From Owenweeksia sp. (lineage in GTDB: Bacteria > Bacteroidota > Bacteroidia > Flavobacteriales > Schleiferiaceae), in contig JANQPD010000051.1 of assembly GCA_028285465.1 (NCBI GenBank), positions 36,602 through 100,601 of the forward strand: a DNA stretch of 64,000 nucleotides, written 5' to 3'. The position numbers were made by a program, and so were the translations under genes. The notes beneath the pieces are model-generated. The model saw nothing but the letters and a program-made list of their open reading frames with translations, did not search any database and was not told the origin of the DNA. How positions within the stretch are numbered: the first letter of the stretch is position 1; every line of letters begins with the position of its first letter. This document shows, in pieces, positions 1 to 12,665 of the stretch.

Positions 1-57
1 CAAGATGCAGCCTTCTTTATGTACATAAACAATCTCTATCAACCGGAGACTATAAAC

Positions 58-1176
58 TCAGCGCCATTCCAGCAATAGCCTTTGTGCAGAAAAGCCCGGG
101 CCAAAACTAAGCATAAGCCCTTTTTCACCCGCCTTTATATCTTTCTCAAGATAGGCCTCTAATACATACAACACGGTGGCGCTGCTCATGTTCCCATACT
201 TCCTGAGTACTTTTTTGGTTTCATCAATATGTTTCCCGAAACTACGTAAAATTTCTTCCACCATCTGCACGATTTTTTTTCCGCCCGGATGAAAAATGAA
301 ATGCTGTATGTCTTCCAGGCGCAAATTGTTCCGTTCTACAAAAGGTGGTATGATCTGCGGAAAGTGCTCCCGTATCTGCTCCGGTACGCTTGGGTCGAGT
401 ACCATTTGTAAGCCACTGTTTTTCAAGTCGAACCCCATCATGCGCAAGGCATCATAGAAATGATACATGCCCGAATCCACGATTACCGGTTTTACCTGAT
501 CCGGAGCCGGCCCCATTAAAGTACAGGCCACCCCATCTCCGAAAATAGCAGCACTCACTACGTTTGTCATGCTCACATCTTCATGCTGAAAAGTGCTGGT
601 AGGGCTTTCCAGGGCAATAATTGCAGCCCGTTTCCCCGGATTTGCCGCCAAAAGATGCTGGGCGTAGATCAAAGCACTGGTACCTCCGGCACACCCCATT
701 TCCGTAACGGGTAAGCGCATAACGTCCTGCCGCATACGCAGGCGGTTGATCAGGTACGCGTCTACCGAAGGGATCATAATGCCGGTGCAACTGGTCGTAA
801 TAAGGATATCAATATCCTTTGGAAGTAAAGCAGCCTTGTCCAGGGCTTTTTGCAAGGCTGCTTCGGCCAGCAGGGTCATTTCCCGGATGAAGTAATCGTT
901 CTTTTCTTCGAAAGACGTTTTGGTAAAGACCTCCCCTACTTCCATGATGCTGTAGCGCTTATCTACTTCTGCGTATTTAAAAATGCGTAAAGCCTTTTCG
1001 CGAAAACGTTCCTCTTTGCCTTCCAGCCACTGTTCTACATAGGGTAAAATCTCTTCGGTGGTACGGGAATACTTTGGCAGAGCTTTGGCTGTGGCCAGGA
1101 TCTTTGCGTGGGGTGTCAAGTTTTTGATGATGTAATGTTTCTTGCGGGCACTAAAACTAGGTATCGGAAGGCCCAT
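58..1176 (-). CDS. Type III polyketide synthase (chalcone/stilbene synthase-like)
   Basis: Family role: a cytosolic homodimer that extends an acyl-CoA starter with malonyl-CoA on one active-site cysteine, without a carrier protein. The full catalytic triad is visible (numbered from the ATG at 1176): Cys162 in TEMGCAGGTSA, His296 in FIFHPGG and Asn329 in KYGNMSSAT. The C-terminal GPGFSAQ loop is also present. Length 372 aa is slightly long for bacterial members. The ATG lies 61 nt inside the upstream methyltransferase. A TTG at 1119 that overlaps that gene's TGA would give 353 aa, closer to the family, and would start right before the conserved AKILATAKALPKY strand. It is the last gene of a minus-strand cassette with a methyltransferase and an FAD oxidoreductase, so the polyketide is probably methylated and oxidised. 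The product (alkylpyrone, alkylresorcinol or other) cannot be told from sequence. Confidence 0.93.
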   Translation of the reverse strand: MGLPIPSFSARKKHYIIKNLTPHAKILATAKALPKYSRTTEEILPYVEQWLEGKEERFREKALRIFKYAEVDKRYSIMEVGEVFTKTSFEEKNDYFIREMTLLAEAALQKALDKAALLPKDIDILITTSCTGIMIPSVDAYLINRLRMRQDVMRLPVTEMGCAGGTSALIYAQHLLAANPGKRAAIIALESPTSTFQHEDVSMTNVVSAAIFGDGVACTLMGPAPDQVKPVIVDSGMYHFYDALRMMGFDLKNSGLQMVLDPSVPEQIREHFPQIIPPFVERNNLRLEDIQHFIFHPGGKKIVQMVEEILRSFGKHIDETKKVLRKYGNMSSATVLYVLEAYLEKDIKAGEKGLMLSFGPGFSAQRLLLEWR

Positions 1177-1838
1177 TTCCAAGTGATGCTGAAATGGGTT
1201 ATCCCGGCTTTCTTCAACATCCGTTGCCAGTCTTTCCTGGTGAATGATTTTTTTACCGACAGCTTTCCATCATGCCGGCTGATGTGGCTAAACCCAAGTA
1301 ACCTGGAAACCAGGCGAAAAAGCTGATAAGCCATTTTAGACCGCTGCAAGTCGTTGATTAAGATTGCGGTATTTGCCGCGTGGAAATGCTTTAAAAATAA
1401 GACGATCTCTTCTTCTTTAAAATGGTGCAAAAAGAGGTTCAGGCTTACGACATCTGCCTCAAGTGCCGTAAACTCTCCTGAAAAAACATCAAACACGTAG
1501 TAGTGTATAGGCAGCCCCTGCGACTGTTCCCGGGCAAAAGCAATGGCCTTGTGATTGGCATCTACGCCACAGAGGTGTAAACACCACGTATTGCGCTCTG
1601 ACCAACGATATAGATAACGCAAGGTATCTCCTCCTCCGCAACCTACATCTATAAGGCGTATGGGCTTATCCCGATCAAGCTCAAGGAGCTTACATAACCC
1701 ATCGCGCACAATACGGTATCCCCCCAAATGCCGGTTAACCCTTTCCAGCTCGCGGAGGTTCTGCCTTAGGTCTTGCCCCTCTAAGGCAAAGTCGTCCAAT
1801 ATTTCAGGCTCTGCCGAGCGTGTTTTAAAGTACAGCAT
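1116..1838 (-). CDS. Class I SAM-dependent methyltransferase of the type III PKS cassette
   Basis: A 240-aa Rossmann-fold methyltransferase. Motif I is RLIDVGCGGGDT (about residues 61-72), followed by an acidic strand end in CGVDANHKA and a FLHHF segment, which resembles UbiE/COQ5-like and small-molecule methyltransferases. The start is the ATG at 1838, which overlaps the TAA of the upstream oxidoreductase in TAATG; this strongly suggests translational coupling. A much longer open frame continues upstream but only overlaps the oxidoreductase, so I reject it. Given its position between the FAD enzyme and the polyketide synthase, it probably methylates the polyketide product at O or C. The acceptor is inferred from context only. 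Confidence 0.9.
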   Translation of the reverse strand: MLYFKTRSAEPEILDDFALEGQDLRQNLRELERVNRHLGGYRIVRDGLCKLLELDRDKPIRLIDVGCGGGDTLRYLYRWSERNTWCLHLCGVDANHKAIAFAREQSQGLPIHYYVFDVFSGEFTALEADVVSLNLFLHHFKEEEIVLFLKHFHAANTAILINDLQRSKMAYQLFRLVSRLLGFSHISRHDGKLSVKKSFTRKDWQRMLKKAGITHFSITWKWAFRYLVLVPARNITSSKT

Positions 1839-2959
1839 TATAGATATGTTCCATGCGCGTGTGTTACTGCTTGCCGCAAAGCGAGGGGAAATGCTCTTCC
1901 GAGACCCACGGCAGGTGCTAAAAAAGTATTGCGCTCCAGGAGCCATTGGGCAAGGTGGCCAAACCTGAGTCTTTTTGCAAAAGCACTTTGCCACTTGGCC
2001 CTGTACATCTGCTCCATCTGGTCGCGGGGGATCTTTCCTTCTAAAAACAAAGTTATACAGGCAACCGCTATTTTGGCAGAATGAATGGCCATCGCCATGC
2101 CGTTTCCGCAAAGCGGGTGGATCAGGCCGGCGGCATCCCCGCACATAAGCACATGTTGTGCTACCCGTTCGTGCATGCCAAAGTTTACCTGGCTAATCAC
2201 CAGGGGAGCAAAGACCTGTTTTGCGTTTGAGAAAAAAGCCGCTAAATGTGGGTTTTGTCCCAGCAAGCGCATTTCTACTTCTTCGATAGAGCTATATTGT
2301 TTAAACACTTCATTGGTGGTAAGGAAACAGAGATTCACATGGCCACTTTCTACCTTGGATAATCCACAGTATCCCCCTTTAAAATTGTGTAAGGCCACCA
2401 GGTCTTCCGGGAAATCCGCTGCTTCAAAGTGATGCTTAACCCCAATATAGGCACTGCGCCTTTTGGCAGAGGCACGGTTAAGGGTATAATTGAGTTTGCT
2501 GCGTTTTCCATAAGCGCCCAGCACTACCTTAGCCACGTAAATATCTCCTTCCTGCGTTACTACGCAATGTGCGTTATCCCTAAAGGAAATATCCGTTGCC
2601 TTGCTTTTCGTACAAAGCTCCACCCCTTCTTCCCGCGCTCTTTGTGCTAAAAAAGCATCAAAGGCATAGCGGCTGATCCCAAAGCCCCCCATTTTCATTG
2701 CACAACCTGCTTTTTTTCCGGAAGGAGAGGAGAGCTCAAAATGCCTGATCTTTTTAGGTCCCAGTGCTGCAGGAAAGGCATCCAGGCGCTCGAGGTACGG
2801 GCGCACTTCGTTGGATACATATTCTCCGCATACTTTGTGGTACGGGTACTCCTTCTGTTCCAGTAATTTCACGGAGAACCCCTGACGGGCCAGGGCAATG
2901 CTGCCTACCAAACCCGCCAAACCACCGCCTATGATAAGAATGTCAGAAGTTGATTTAAT
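1838..2959 (-). CDS. FAD-dependent oxidoreductase, geranylgeranyl reductase-like (non-canonical start)
   Basis: A GR2-type flavoprotein related to the geranylgeranyl-reductase/aromatic-hydroxylase group. It has an N-terminal dinucleotide fold DILIIGGGLAGL, the second FAD motif MCGDAAGLIHPL about 270 residues later, and a GAYGKRS motif in between. It probably oxidises or reduces the polyketide made by the downstream synthase. The start is odd: the first ATG, GTG or TTG in frame is a TTG at 2920, inside the GGGLAG motif, so translation must begin earlier. The frame is open back to a TAA at 2971-2969. The best candidate is ATT at 2959 (373 aa), with an AAAGG sequence 6 nt upstream. A sequence error is the alternative. 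It ends in a 1-nt overlap with the methyltransferase start. Confidence 0.85.
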   Translation of the reverse strand: MKSTSDILIIGGGLAGLVGSIALARQGFSVKLLEQKEYPYHKVCGEYVSNEVRPYLERLDAFPAALGPKKIRHFELSSPSGKKAGCAMKMGGFGISRYAFDAFLAQRAREEGVELCTKSKATDISFRDNAHCVVTQEGDIYVAKVVLGAYGKRSKLNYTLNRASAKRRSAYIGVKHHFEAADFPEDLVALHNFKGGYCGLSKVESGHVNLCFLTTNEVFKQYSSIEEVEMRLLGQNPHLAAFFSNAKQVFAPLVISQVNFGMHERVAQHVLMCGDAAGLIHPLCGNGMAMAIHSAKIAVACITLFLEGKIPRDQMEQMYRAKWQSAFAKRLRFGHLAQWLLERNTFLAPAVGLGRAFPLALRQAVTHAHGTYL

Positions 2960-2997
2960 ACAATACCTTTAATTTTATTAAAGCTTATGCCAAAGTG

Positions 2998-6903
<3,906 letters not shown>

Positions 6904-6905
6904 GC

Positions 6906-7361
6906 ATGGATCCCTCTTTTAAACAAAAGCTACACACACATTGCATTGCCCTGCTCCACGAAAGGGCAAAGGACCTGGAAAAGACCTTAAGGAGTTTAAG
7001 GCAAGACCTGCAGAGCGAGCGCAAAAGTTCTGCAGGAGACAAGCACGAAACCGGAAGGGCCATGCTGCAGTTGGAAATGGAAAAACTGGGAAAACAGCTC
7101 ATCGCTCTTCAAAAGAGCCAGGCCCTCCTGCAAAGGATAAACAGCCAGAGTCCCTGCGAAAAAGTGGAAAGCGGGAGCTTGTTCAACACCAATAAGCAAT
7201 GGTATTTTGTAAGTATAGGTCTGGGCCCGGTTACTCTCGAAGAAAAAACCGTCTTTTGTATAGCTCCGGGCGCTCCACTGGCCCAGTCGGTGCTGGGTAA
7301 ACGGGTGGGAGATGCGGCCTCTTTCCAGGGCAAAGTATTGCGTATAGAGCAACTCTTTTAA
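6906..7361 (+). CDS. GreA/GreB-like coiled-coil protein, conserved in Bacteroidota
   Basis: 151 aa. The first ~85 residues are a charged helical hairpin with the conserved segment SSAGDKHETGRAM; the last ~60 form a small beta-rich domain resembling the FKBP-like half of Gre factors. Homologues are often mislabelled 3-oxoacyl-ACP synthase in databases; nothing here resembles a ketosynthase (no Cys-His-His active site). The layout fits a transcription-elongation or RNA-polymerase-channel protein, but the acidic tip residues of true GreA are not clear. The ATG lies 2 nt after the ABC-F stop, so the two are probably coupled. Its stop overlaps by 4 nt the stop of the convergent PrsW-type gene. Confidence 0.75.
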   Translation: MDPSFKQKLHTHCIALLHERAKDLEKTLRSLRQDLQSERKSSAGDKHETGRAMLQLEMEKLGKQLIALQKSQALLQRINSQSPCEKVESGSLFNTNKQWYFVSIGLGPVTLEEKTVFCIAPGAPLAQSVLGKRVGDAASFQGKVLRIEQLF

Positions 7362-8854
7362 ACTACACTGACCTTTCCGTTGCCCAGGGGACGAAGGTCT
7401 TTCGGCAGGAATTCGACCGTTCCCAGTGCCTTTTCATTTTTTACAAAGGCGAGCCGGAACGTTTGTATCTTGCCATTAAGCAAGTGGTGCCGAAACCTCG
7501 CCGGACATACAATCAACTGATACCCCAACGGCTTCCAACGCTCCGGAAAATGTGTCGAGGTGAAATAGTACCAATTGAAATTGCCTTCTACCACTACTCT
7601 CTTGCTCAGCACACCTTCAATGGGCAGCTCACTTTTCAATAATTCTATGGCCTTGCTCGTAGTATTATAGCCGGCTGCGTCCAGTTTTACGGTAAGCTCA
7701 AGGTAGTTGGGGTAGCGGTTGATCAAAGGCAGCAGTAAGCTCCTGGGGTTACCCCATTGCATGAGGTGCCCATGCACAATGTTTAAGCTTGTAAGGCTCA
7801 CCACCAGATACACCAGCGTGTAGGATTGCCAGAAGGCCGTGTCGGCTGCAAAGCGCATGGCTAATTCAGGTGATTTGGTAAAGAGGATATAGAGAAAACC
7901 CGCTGCGCATAAGAGCAACAGGTAGGCGGTAAGGTAAAATTTATACTTGGCTGCCCTGAGCCGCCTTTCAGGCTTAAAGTAAGGTGAAATATTCAGCGTA
8001 TTATTGATCATCATGGTGAGGAAATGGATGCTCGCCAGGAAGAAAAAGATGGTGATCAAAGGAAGGTTGAAACTATCGGAAATCAGCCAAAAGTCATAAA
8101 AGCCGTGCGCCAGCGCGGCAATACCAAAGCCTTTTAAAAAAGCCAGCACCTGGTTTTTCCCCTTGTAATGCGCTATAGCCAGCGTATAGGCGATGATGGA
8201 CGTGTCAAACACATGGGCAACACTGGCATAAAACGCCCTACCGGTGAGGGCAAACATACTGGACTCTGTAAGGTAAAGTACATTCTCAACGAAGGCAAAC
8301 CCCAAGGCGCACGCTCCTCCGTACAGGATGTAATCATAGGGTTCATTGATGTGTTTGCTAAAGCGCAGCATCAGCAAAAAGGGTATGATCTTAACCAATT
8401 CCTCCGGCACGCCTATCCCCAATACACAATATGCAAAGTCACTTAAAAAGCTCCCATCTAACGCTAACCCCAGGTCACTTAGAAAGGCACTGATGGGAAA
8501 AACGAGAAAGGGTGTACTACAGGCCATTACAAATGTGAGCAGTATGGGTGCCCATTTCTCGCGTTCAAAAATGTCGAGCGCCCGAAAAAAGACAAACCAG
8601 AAATACGAGATGGCGAAAGCGAAGACTACCGTTAGGCTTAAGCGTACTACATTCCCTTTAAAAAAAGAAAGCATATCGGCATAGTAAGGATAGGTGCGAT
8701 ACAAAATCCAGGAAAGAAATAGTACTCCCCCTACGCTCAGCAAAGCAATGCCCTGATACCGCAGTGCTTTCTTGTTCTTCGTTTCCTTCGCTTCCCTGTA
8801 GTCTCCGTAAGCCAGGTAACCAAAAAGCAACAATGAAAAACCAAGGAGCACCAT
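7358..8854 (-). CDS. PrsW family intramembrane metalloprotease
   Basis: 498 aa with about ten hydrophobic segments. The PrsW/CPBP-like motifs are in order: EE at 151-152 in GVPEELVK, Glu190 in FAFVENVLYL, His214 in SVAHVFD, and His250 with Asp254 in LAHGFYDFW. PrsW of Bacillus cleaves an anti-sigma factor within the membrane; the substrate here is unknown and no anti-sigma gene is adjacent. N-terminal and C-terminal extensions make it longer than Bacillus PrsW (about 220 aa); the last ~120 residues look soluble. It is divergent from the TraB-domain gene at 8971 with 116 bp between starts, and convergent with the Gre-like gene. Confidence 0.88.
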   Translation of the reverse strand: MVLLGFSLLLFGYLAYGDYREAKETKNKKALRYQGIALLSVGGVLFLSWILYRTYPYYADMLSFFKGNVVRLSLTVVFAFAISYFWFVFFRALDIFEREKWAPILLTFVMACSTPFLVFPISAFLSDLGLALDGSFLSDFAYCVLGIGVPEELVKIIPFLLMLRFSKHINEPYDYILYGGACALGFAFVENVLYLTESSMFALTGRAFYASVAHVFDTSIIAYTLAIAHYKGKNQVLAFLKGFGIAALAHGFYDFWLISDSFNLPLITIFFFLASIHFLTMMINNTLNISPYFKPERRLRAAKYKFYLTAYLLLLCAAGFLYILFTKSPELAMRFAADTAFWQSYTLVYLVVSLTSLNIVHGHLMQWGNPRSLLLPLINRYPNYLELTVKLDAAGYNTTSKAIELLKSELPIEGVLSKRVVVEGNFNWYYFTSTHFPERWKPLGYQLIVCPARFRHHLLNGKIQTFRLAFVKNEKALGTVEFLPKDLRPLGNGKVSVV

Positions 8855-8970
8855 CCCGATCGCTGTTTAAAAAGAGGTTTGTTTTGGCGAATTACCGCAA
8901 AATCAGAGAAAATGCGAATATGTTTTTAAAAACTTATACGTTTATTTGGGCTCCAAATACAATAACTTCT

Positions 8971-11900
8971 ATGCGGTCCACTTATTTTTACCTGCTGATA
9001 TTCAATATCATACCTCTAATTTCCTTTGCACAAACCAAAAAAGAGTACCAGGGCCTGCTTTGGGAGATCTCAGGCAACGGCCTTGCGGAGCCCTCCTACC
9101 TTTATGGCACTATGCATGTAAGCAACCGGGTTGCCTTCCACTTAAGTGAAGACTTTTTTAAAGCGCTCTACAGTGCAGATGTAATTGCTTTGGAAACCAA
9201 TCCTGAAAGATGGATCAATCACTTTAGTGAATCCGTTCTTTTCCAGGATTTTTATACCATGGGCTACCGCTACAACACCGGCATAAATCCCCTGTACCAG
9301 TCCTTTATCCCTACACAACCCAGGCAAAATGAGCTGGGCTTTTACATAGGACATGACCAGGACCTGCTCAACCGTTTTCTTTACCGGCTAACCTCTGGAA
9401 ACCAGGATTTTGAAGAAGACACTTTCCTTGATTTGTTTATTTTTCAGGCAGGGAAAAAGCAAAATAAAAAAGTAGTGGCCTTGGAAGATTTTGAGGAGTC
9501 TTTCCTTTCAGTAACGCTTTCCGGAAAATACGATAAGGATGCCAAGCGCATAAGTGAGCGGCAGGCCGAGGATATACTGGGCGATTACGACAATTGGGGC
9601 GAACTTCAGGAAGACGCCTACCGGAGAGGAGACCTGGACCTGCTGGATACAATGACCAGCGCCTTAAACCCCGGAAAGTATTACCGCAAAAATATGCTGG
9701 ACGTGCGGAACCGCATTATGGCAGACGGTATGGACAGCCTGATGAAAAGCGGGAATACCCTGTTTACCGGAGTAGGTGCCGCTCACCTGCCGGGCAAAAA
9801 GGGAGTTATTAATATGCTGCGTCAAATGGGCTATGCGGTTGTTGCAAAAAAACGCACCATCACCGCACAAAGCATCGAAAAGAAAGAAGCGATAGACCAG
9901 ATTATTTACCAGCACGACAGCACGCTATACCAAACCGAAGATGGCTTCATCAGCATGGTTGCCCCCGCTCCGCTAACCAAGCTTGTTTCTACCCCTTACC
10001 AGGAATATATTTACGCAGATATGGCCAACGGAGCTTTTTACTCCATCCGCAGGATCAACACCTTTGGCGCACTTTATGGAACTGGCACAGAGGCCTATAT
10101 GGCAAAAGTGGATAGCTTGTTGTTTGAAAATATCCCCGGGAAGATCAACAGCAAAAAAGAGATCATCCTTGATGGATACAAAGCCTATGACATACGGAAT
10201 ACCACTAAGAAAGGGGATCAACAACGCTACCACATCGTGTTTACGCCATTGGAGTTGATCATTTTAAAAGCAAGCGGGCATAAAGCTTTTGTAGAAAGTG
10301 CTCAGCCCAAACGTTTTTTTCAGAGCCTTAAGCTGGGCAAGGTGCACAAAAAACAGCAGTACATCCCCGCAAACGGTGGGTTTACCGTAAAACTTCCAAA
10401 TGCTTTACGCATAGAACACTACGAAAGCATTTTTTACAATCCAAACGCTACCTTCTGGGTACAAGCCATGGATGAAGAAGGGCATTACTATGCCGTAGGT
10501 GAACGGCAGTTTTATGACATGAGCTATATAGAAGAGGATGCCTTTGAACTGAGGTACCTGGTGGAACGGATTGTTAAGGAAGAAAAACTGGATCTGGATA
10601 CCCTGTACATAGTGCGTAACCCGGCAAACGAAGCCCCGCTGTACGGGCAGTTTGTATTAAAGAACAAAAAGGGCGGCAAAATTTACGGCCAAACCCATCT
10701 GTCAGGCGGACAGTACGTTATGCTGTATACCAACCACGCCGATAAAGCGGTACAAAATGATTTTTTTGAAAGCTTTGCCTTCACCGATTACCTCTATGAA
10801 AACGGATTTGAAACCTATACGGACACCAACTTTTACGTTCAGTTGCGCTTACCCAAGGATCCGAATAACTATGAGACTTTCCTGAACAATGTATATACCC
10901 GTAGTTATTACAGCGAAGCGGAAAAGCCCTATAGAGGCTTTAACCGTACAAAAATCATAGGGTATCCGCCAACGGGAGAGGAATTGCACGTGAATACCAT
11001 TAAGTTCAATAAATACCGCTCGTATAAGAACGAAGACGAGCTGTGGAATGACTTCTCTCCCATAGAAGACCACAGCTTGCAATTGGAAAAAGACAGTTTG
11101 CTTTATTCCCTTAACCGGGATTCCACCTATTACAGTGCTGCAAAAGAGTTTTGGTATAGCGACACCAACAGCACACGGGTAATCAGGGTGAAATCGATCA
11201 TTGAAAACGGAGCTGCTTACTCGCTTTATGCAAACTACGATAAAGAGGCCAAGCCCTCCCGCTTTATTACGGAAGCCTTTAACACCTTCACCACCAGTGG
11301 AGATACCCTTTTTGGGGCTTCACCGCTCTATTCAAAAGCACCCCTGTTGTTCCAGGACCTGGCCAGTGGTGACAGTACGCGTATTTATGCCGCTAAAAAA
11401 TCTTTTCTGAAAGTAGACTACCGGGAACGGGACGGAGAAACCATTATTGACTTTGTAGAGAACTATACAAACGTGGAGTTTGAAAGGGAGAACCGGCTTA
11501 ACTTGCTGAACCGCCTGGCCTTTACGGGAAGTAAAAAATACCTGCCTTACTTAAGGGAAGCCTATTACAAAAACCTGGACAGCTCTGCTTACCAATTTAA
11601 AATACTGGAAACCATACTGGACCACAACTCCAAAGAGAGCAACAAGCTTTTCAAGAAACTGATCCTGGATGAAACGCCTTTCAGTTCTAAAAGCTATACC
11701 TATGGCAACCTTTTCCGGGAATTTCAGGACAGCCTGGAGATAGCCGATCTGGTGTTCCCTGATATCCTGGAACTAACGGATTTCGAAGACTATAAAAGCG
11801 CGGTGTACAACCTACTGGAAGACCTTGTTGACAGCAATTTCATTAAACCCAAAGCCTATAAAACAAAGGCCAACACCATATTGCGGTACGCCAAGGTAGA

Positions 11901-12543
11901 ATACAAAAAACAGCGGGCCAAGGACGAAGGCAGCAGTACGGCTTCCAATAATTATTTACTAAACCGCTACAACCTGCTGTTACGCCCGTTCGGCCATAAA
12001 AAGGAGGTAAAGGAACATTACCGGAACGTACTATACATCAAAAATAAATCCATTGTAACTTCTCAATTGCCGCACATATACGACCACATAAAAGTTCCGG
12101 ACTCCATATACGATTACCTGGCAGACGATGACCGCGCCCGTACAGCCGTATATGATTTCCTGAACAAAAAGGGGAAGCTGAGCCTGCTCAGTACAGAAAA
12201 CAGGAGCCAGTCTGAACTCAACAAAAGCATGGTCCAGGATTTGAATTACAAAGGGTACGACAGCCTGGTATACATCGGCAACGGCCATATTGAGAACAAA
12301 CTCGGGCCGCTTCAGGTGTATTTTTACAAAGTACAGAACGAAAACGATAAGCTTTGGCAATTTGCCTACGTAGCCGTAGTGAAAGATGCACAGGAACCTG
12401 TTACGCAAACGCGCATTTCTGCGCTTGGAGAGAAGTTCAATGACGAATACGACAATATTGAAGAAATAAAAAAAGACGCACTTAAGGAAATAAAAGTGTT
12501 TGAACGGGAGCGTGTACAGCAGGAAAACGAAAACTATTATTGA
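8971..12543 (+). CDS. Very large secreted protein with N-terminal TraB/GumN domain
   Basis: 1190 aa. A signal peptide ends near Ala20 (ISFAQ). Residues ~25-295 form a TraB/GumN (ChaN-like) domain with the conserved GTMHV (His49) near its start and TGVGAAHLPG near its end. The family is thought to include metal-dependent peptidase-like proteins, but its biochemistry is poorly known. The remaining ~890 residues match nothing I recognise; the stretch around 840-1020 is helical and may be repeat-like. No T9SS tail is seen, so it is probably periplasmic. The start is the ATG at 8971 because it places the signal peptide correctly; an upstream open extension lacks one. It appears to be a monocistron, with 122 bp to the convergent radical SAM gene. 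Confidence 0.82.
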   Translation: MRSTYFYLLIFNIIPLISFAQTKKEYQGLLWEISGNGLAEPSYLYGTMHVSNRVAFHLSEDFFKALYSADVIALETNPERWINHFSESVLFQDFYTMGYRYNTGINPLYQSFIPTQPRQNELGFYIGHDQDLLNRFLYRLTSGNQDFEEDTFLDLFIFQAGKKQNKKVVALEDFEESFLSVTLSGKYDKDAKRISERQAEDILGDYDNWGELQEDAYRRGDLDLLDTMTSALNPGKYYRKNMLDVRNRIMADGMDSLMKSGNTLFTGVGAAHLPGKKGVINMLRQMGYAVVAKKRTITAQSIEKKEAIDQIIYQHDSTLYQTEDGFISMVAPAPLTKLVSTPYQEYIYADMANGAFYSIRRINTFGALYGTGTEAYMAKVDSLLFENIPGKINSKKEIILDGYKAYDIRNTTKKGDQQRYHIVFTPLELIILKASGHKAFVESAQPKRFFQSLKLGKVHKKQQYIPANGGFTVKLPNALRIEHYESIFYNPNATFWVQAMDEEGHYYAVGERQFYDMSYIEEDAFELRYLVERIVKEEKLDLDTLYIVRNPANEAPLYGQFVLKNKKGGKIYGQTHLSGGQYVMLYTNHADKAVQNDFFESFAFTDYLYENGFETYTDTNFYVQLRLPKDPNNYETFLNNVYTRSYYSEAEKPYRGFNRTKIIGYPPTGEELHVNTIKFNKYRSYKNEDELWNDFSPIEDHSLQLEKDSLLYSLNRDSTYYSAAKEFWYSDTNSTRVIRVKSIIENGAAYSLYANYDKEAKPSRFITEAFNTFTTSGDTLFGASPLYSKAPLLFQDLASGDSTRIYAAKKSFLKVDYRERDGETIIDFVENYTNVEFERENRLNLLNRLAFTGSKKYLPYLREAYYKNLDSSAYQFKILETILDHNSKESNKLFKKLILDETPFSSKSYTYGNLFREFQDSLEIADLVFPDILELTDFEDYKSAVYNLLEDLVDSNFIKPKAYKTKANTILRYAKVEYKKQRAKDEGSSTASNNYLLNRYNLLLRPFGHKKEVKEHYRNVLYIKNKSIVTSQLPHIYDHIKVPDSIYDYLADDDRARTAVYDFLNKKGKLSLLSTENRSQSELNKSMVQDLNYKGYDSLVYIGNGHIENKLGPLQVYFYKVQNENDKLWQFAYVAVVKDAQEPVTQTRISALGEKFNDEYDNIEEIKKDALKEIKVFERERVQQENENYY

Positions 12544-12665
12544 AACAACTTTTCCCCAAAGCAAAAGGAAAGAACCCCGTATAGCCTTCAGGTAAGGGTA
12601 TACACCTTAAGCTTGCAATCAATACCGCCCTCAGGTAAAAGTGCAAAGACTTGTAATTCCCTCTT

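Noticed and set aside
1839..2144. 102-codon N-terminal extension of the methyltransferase
   Set aside because: It overlaps the oxidoreductase in another frame and has no homology-like features; the TAATG coupling at 1838 gives the natural start.
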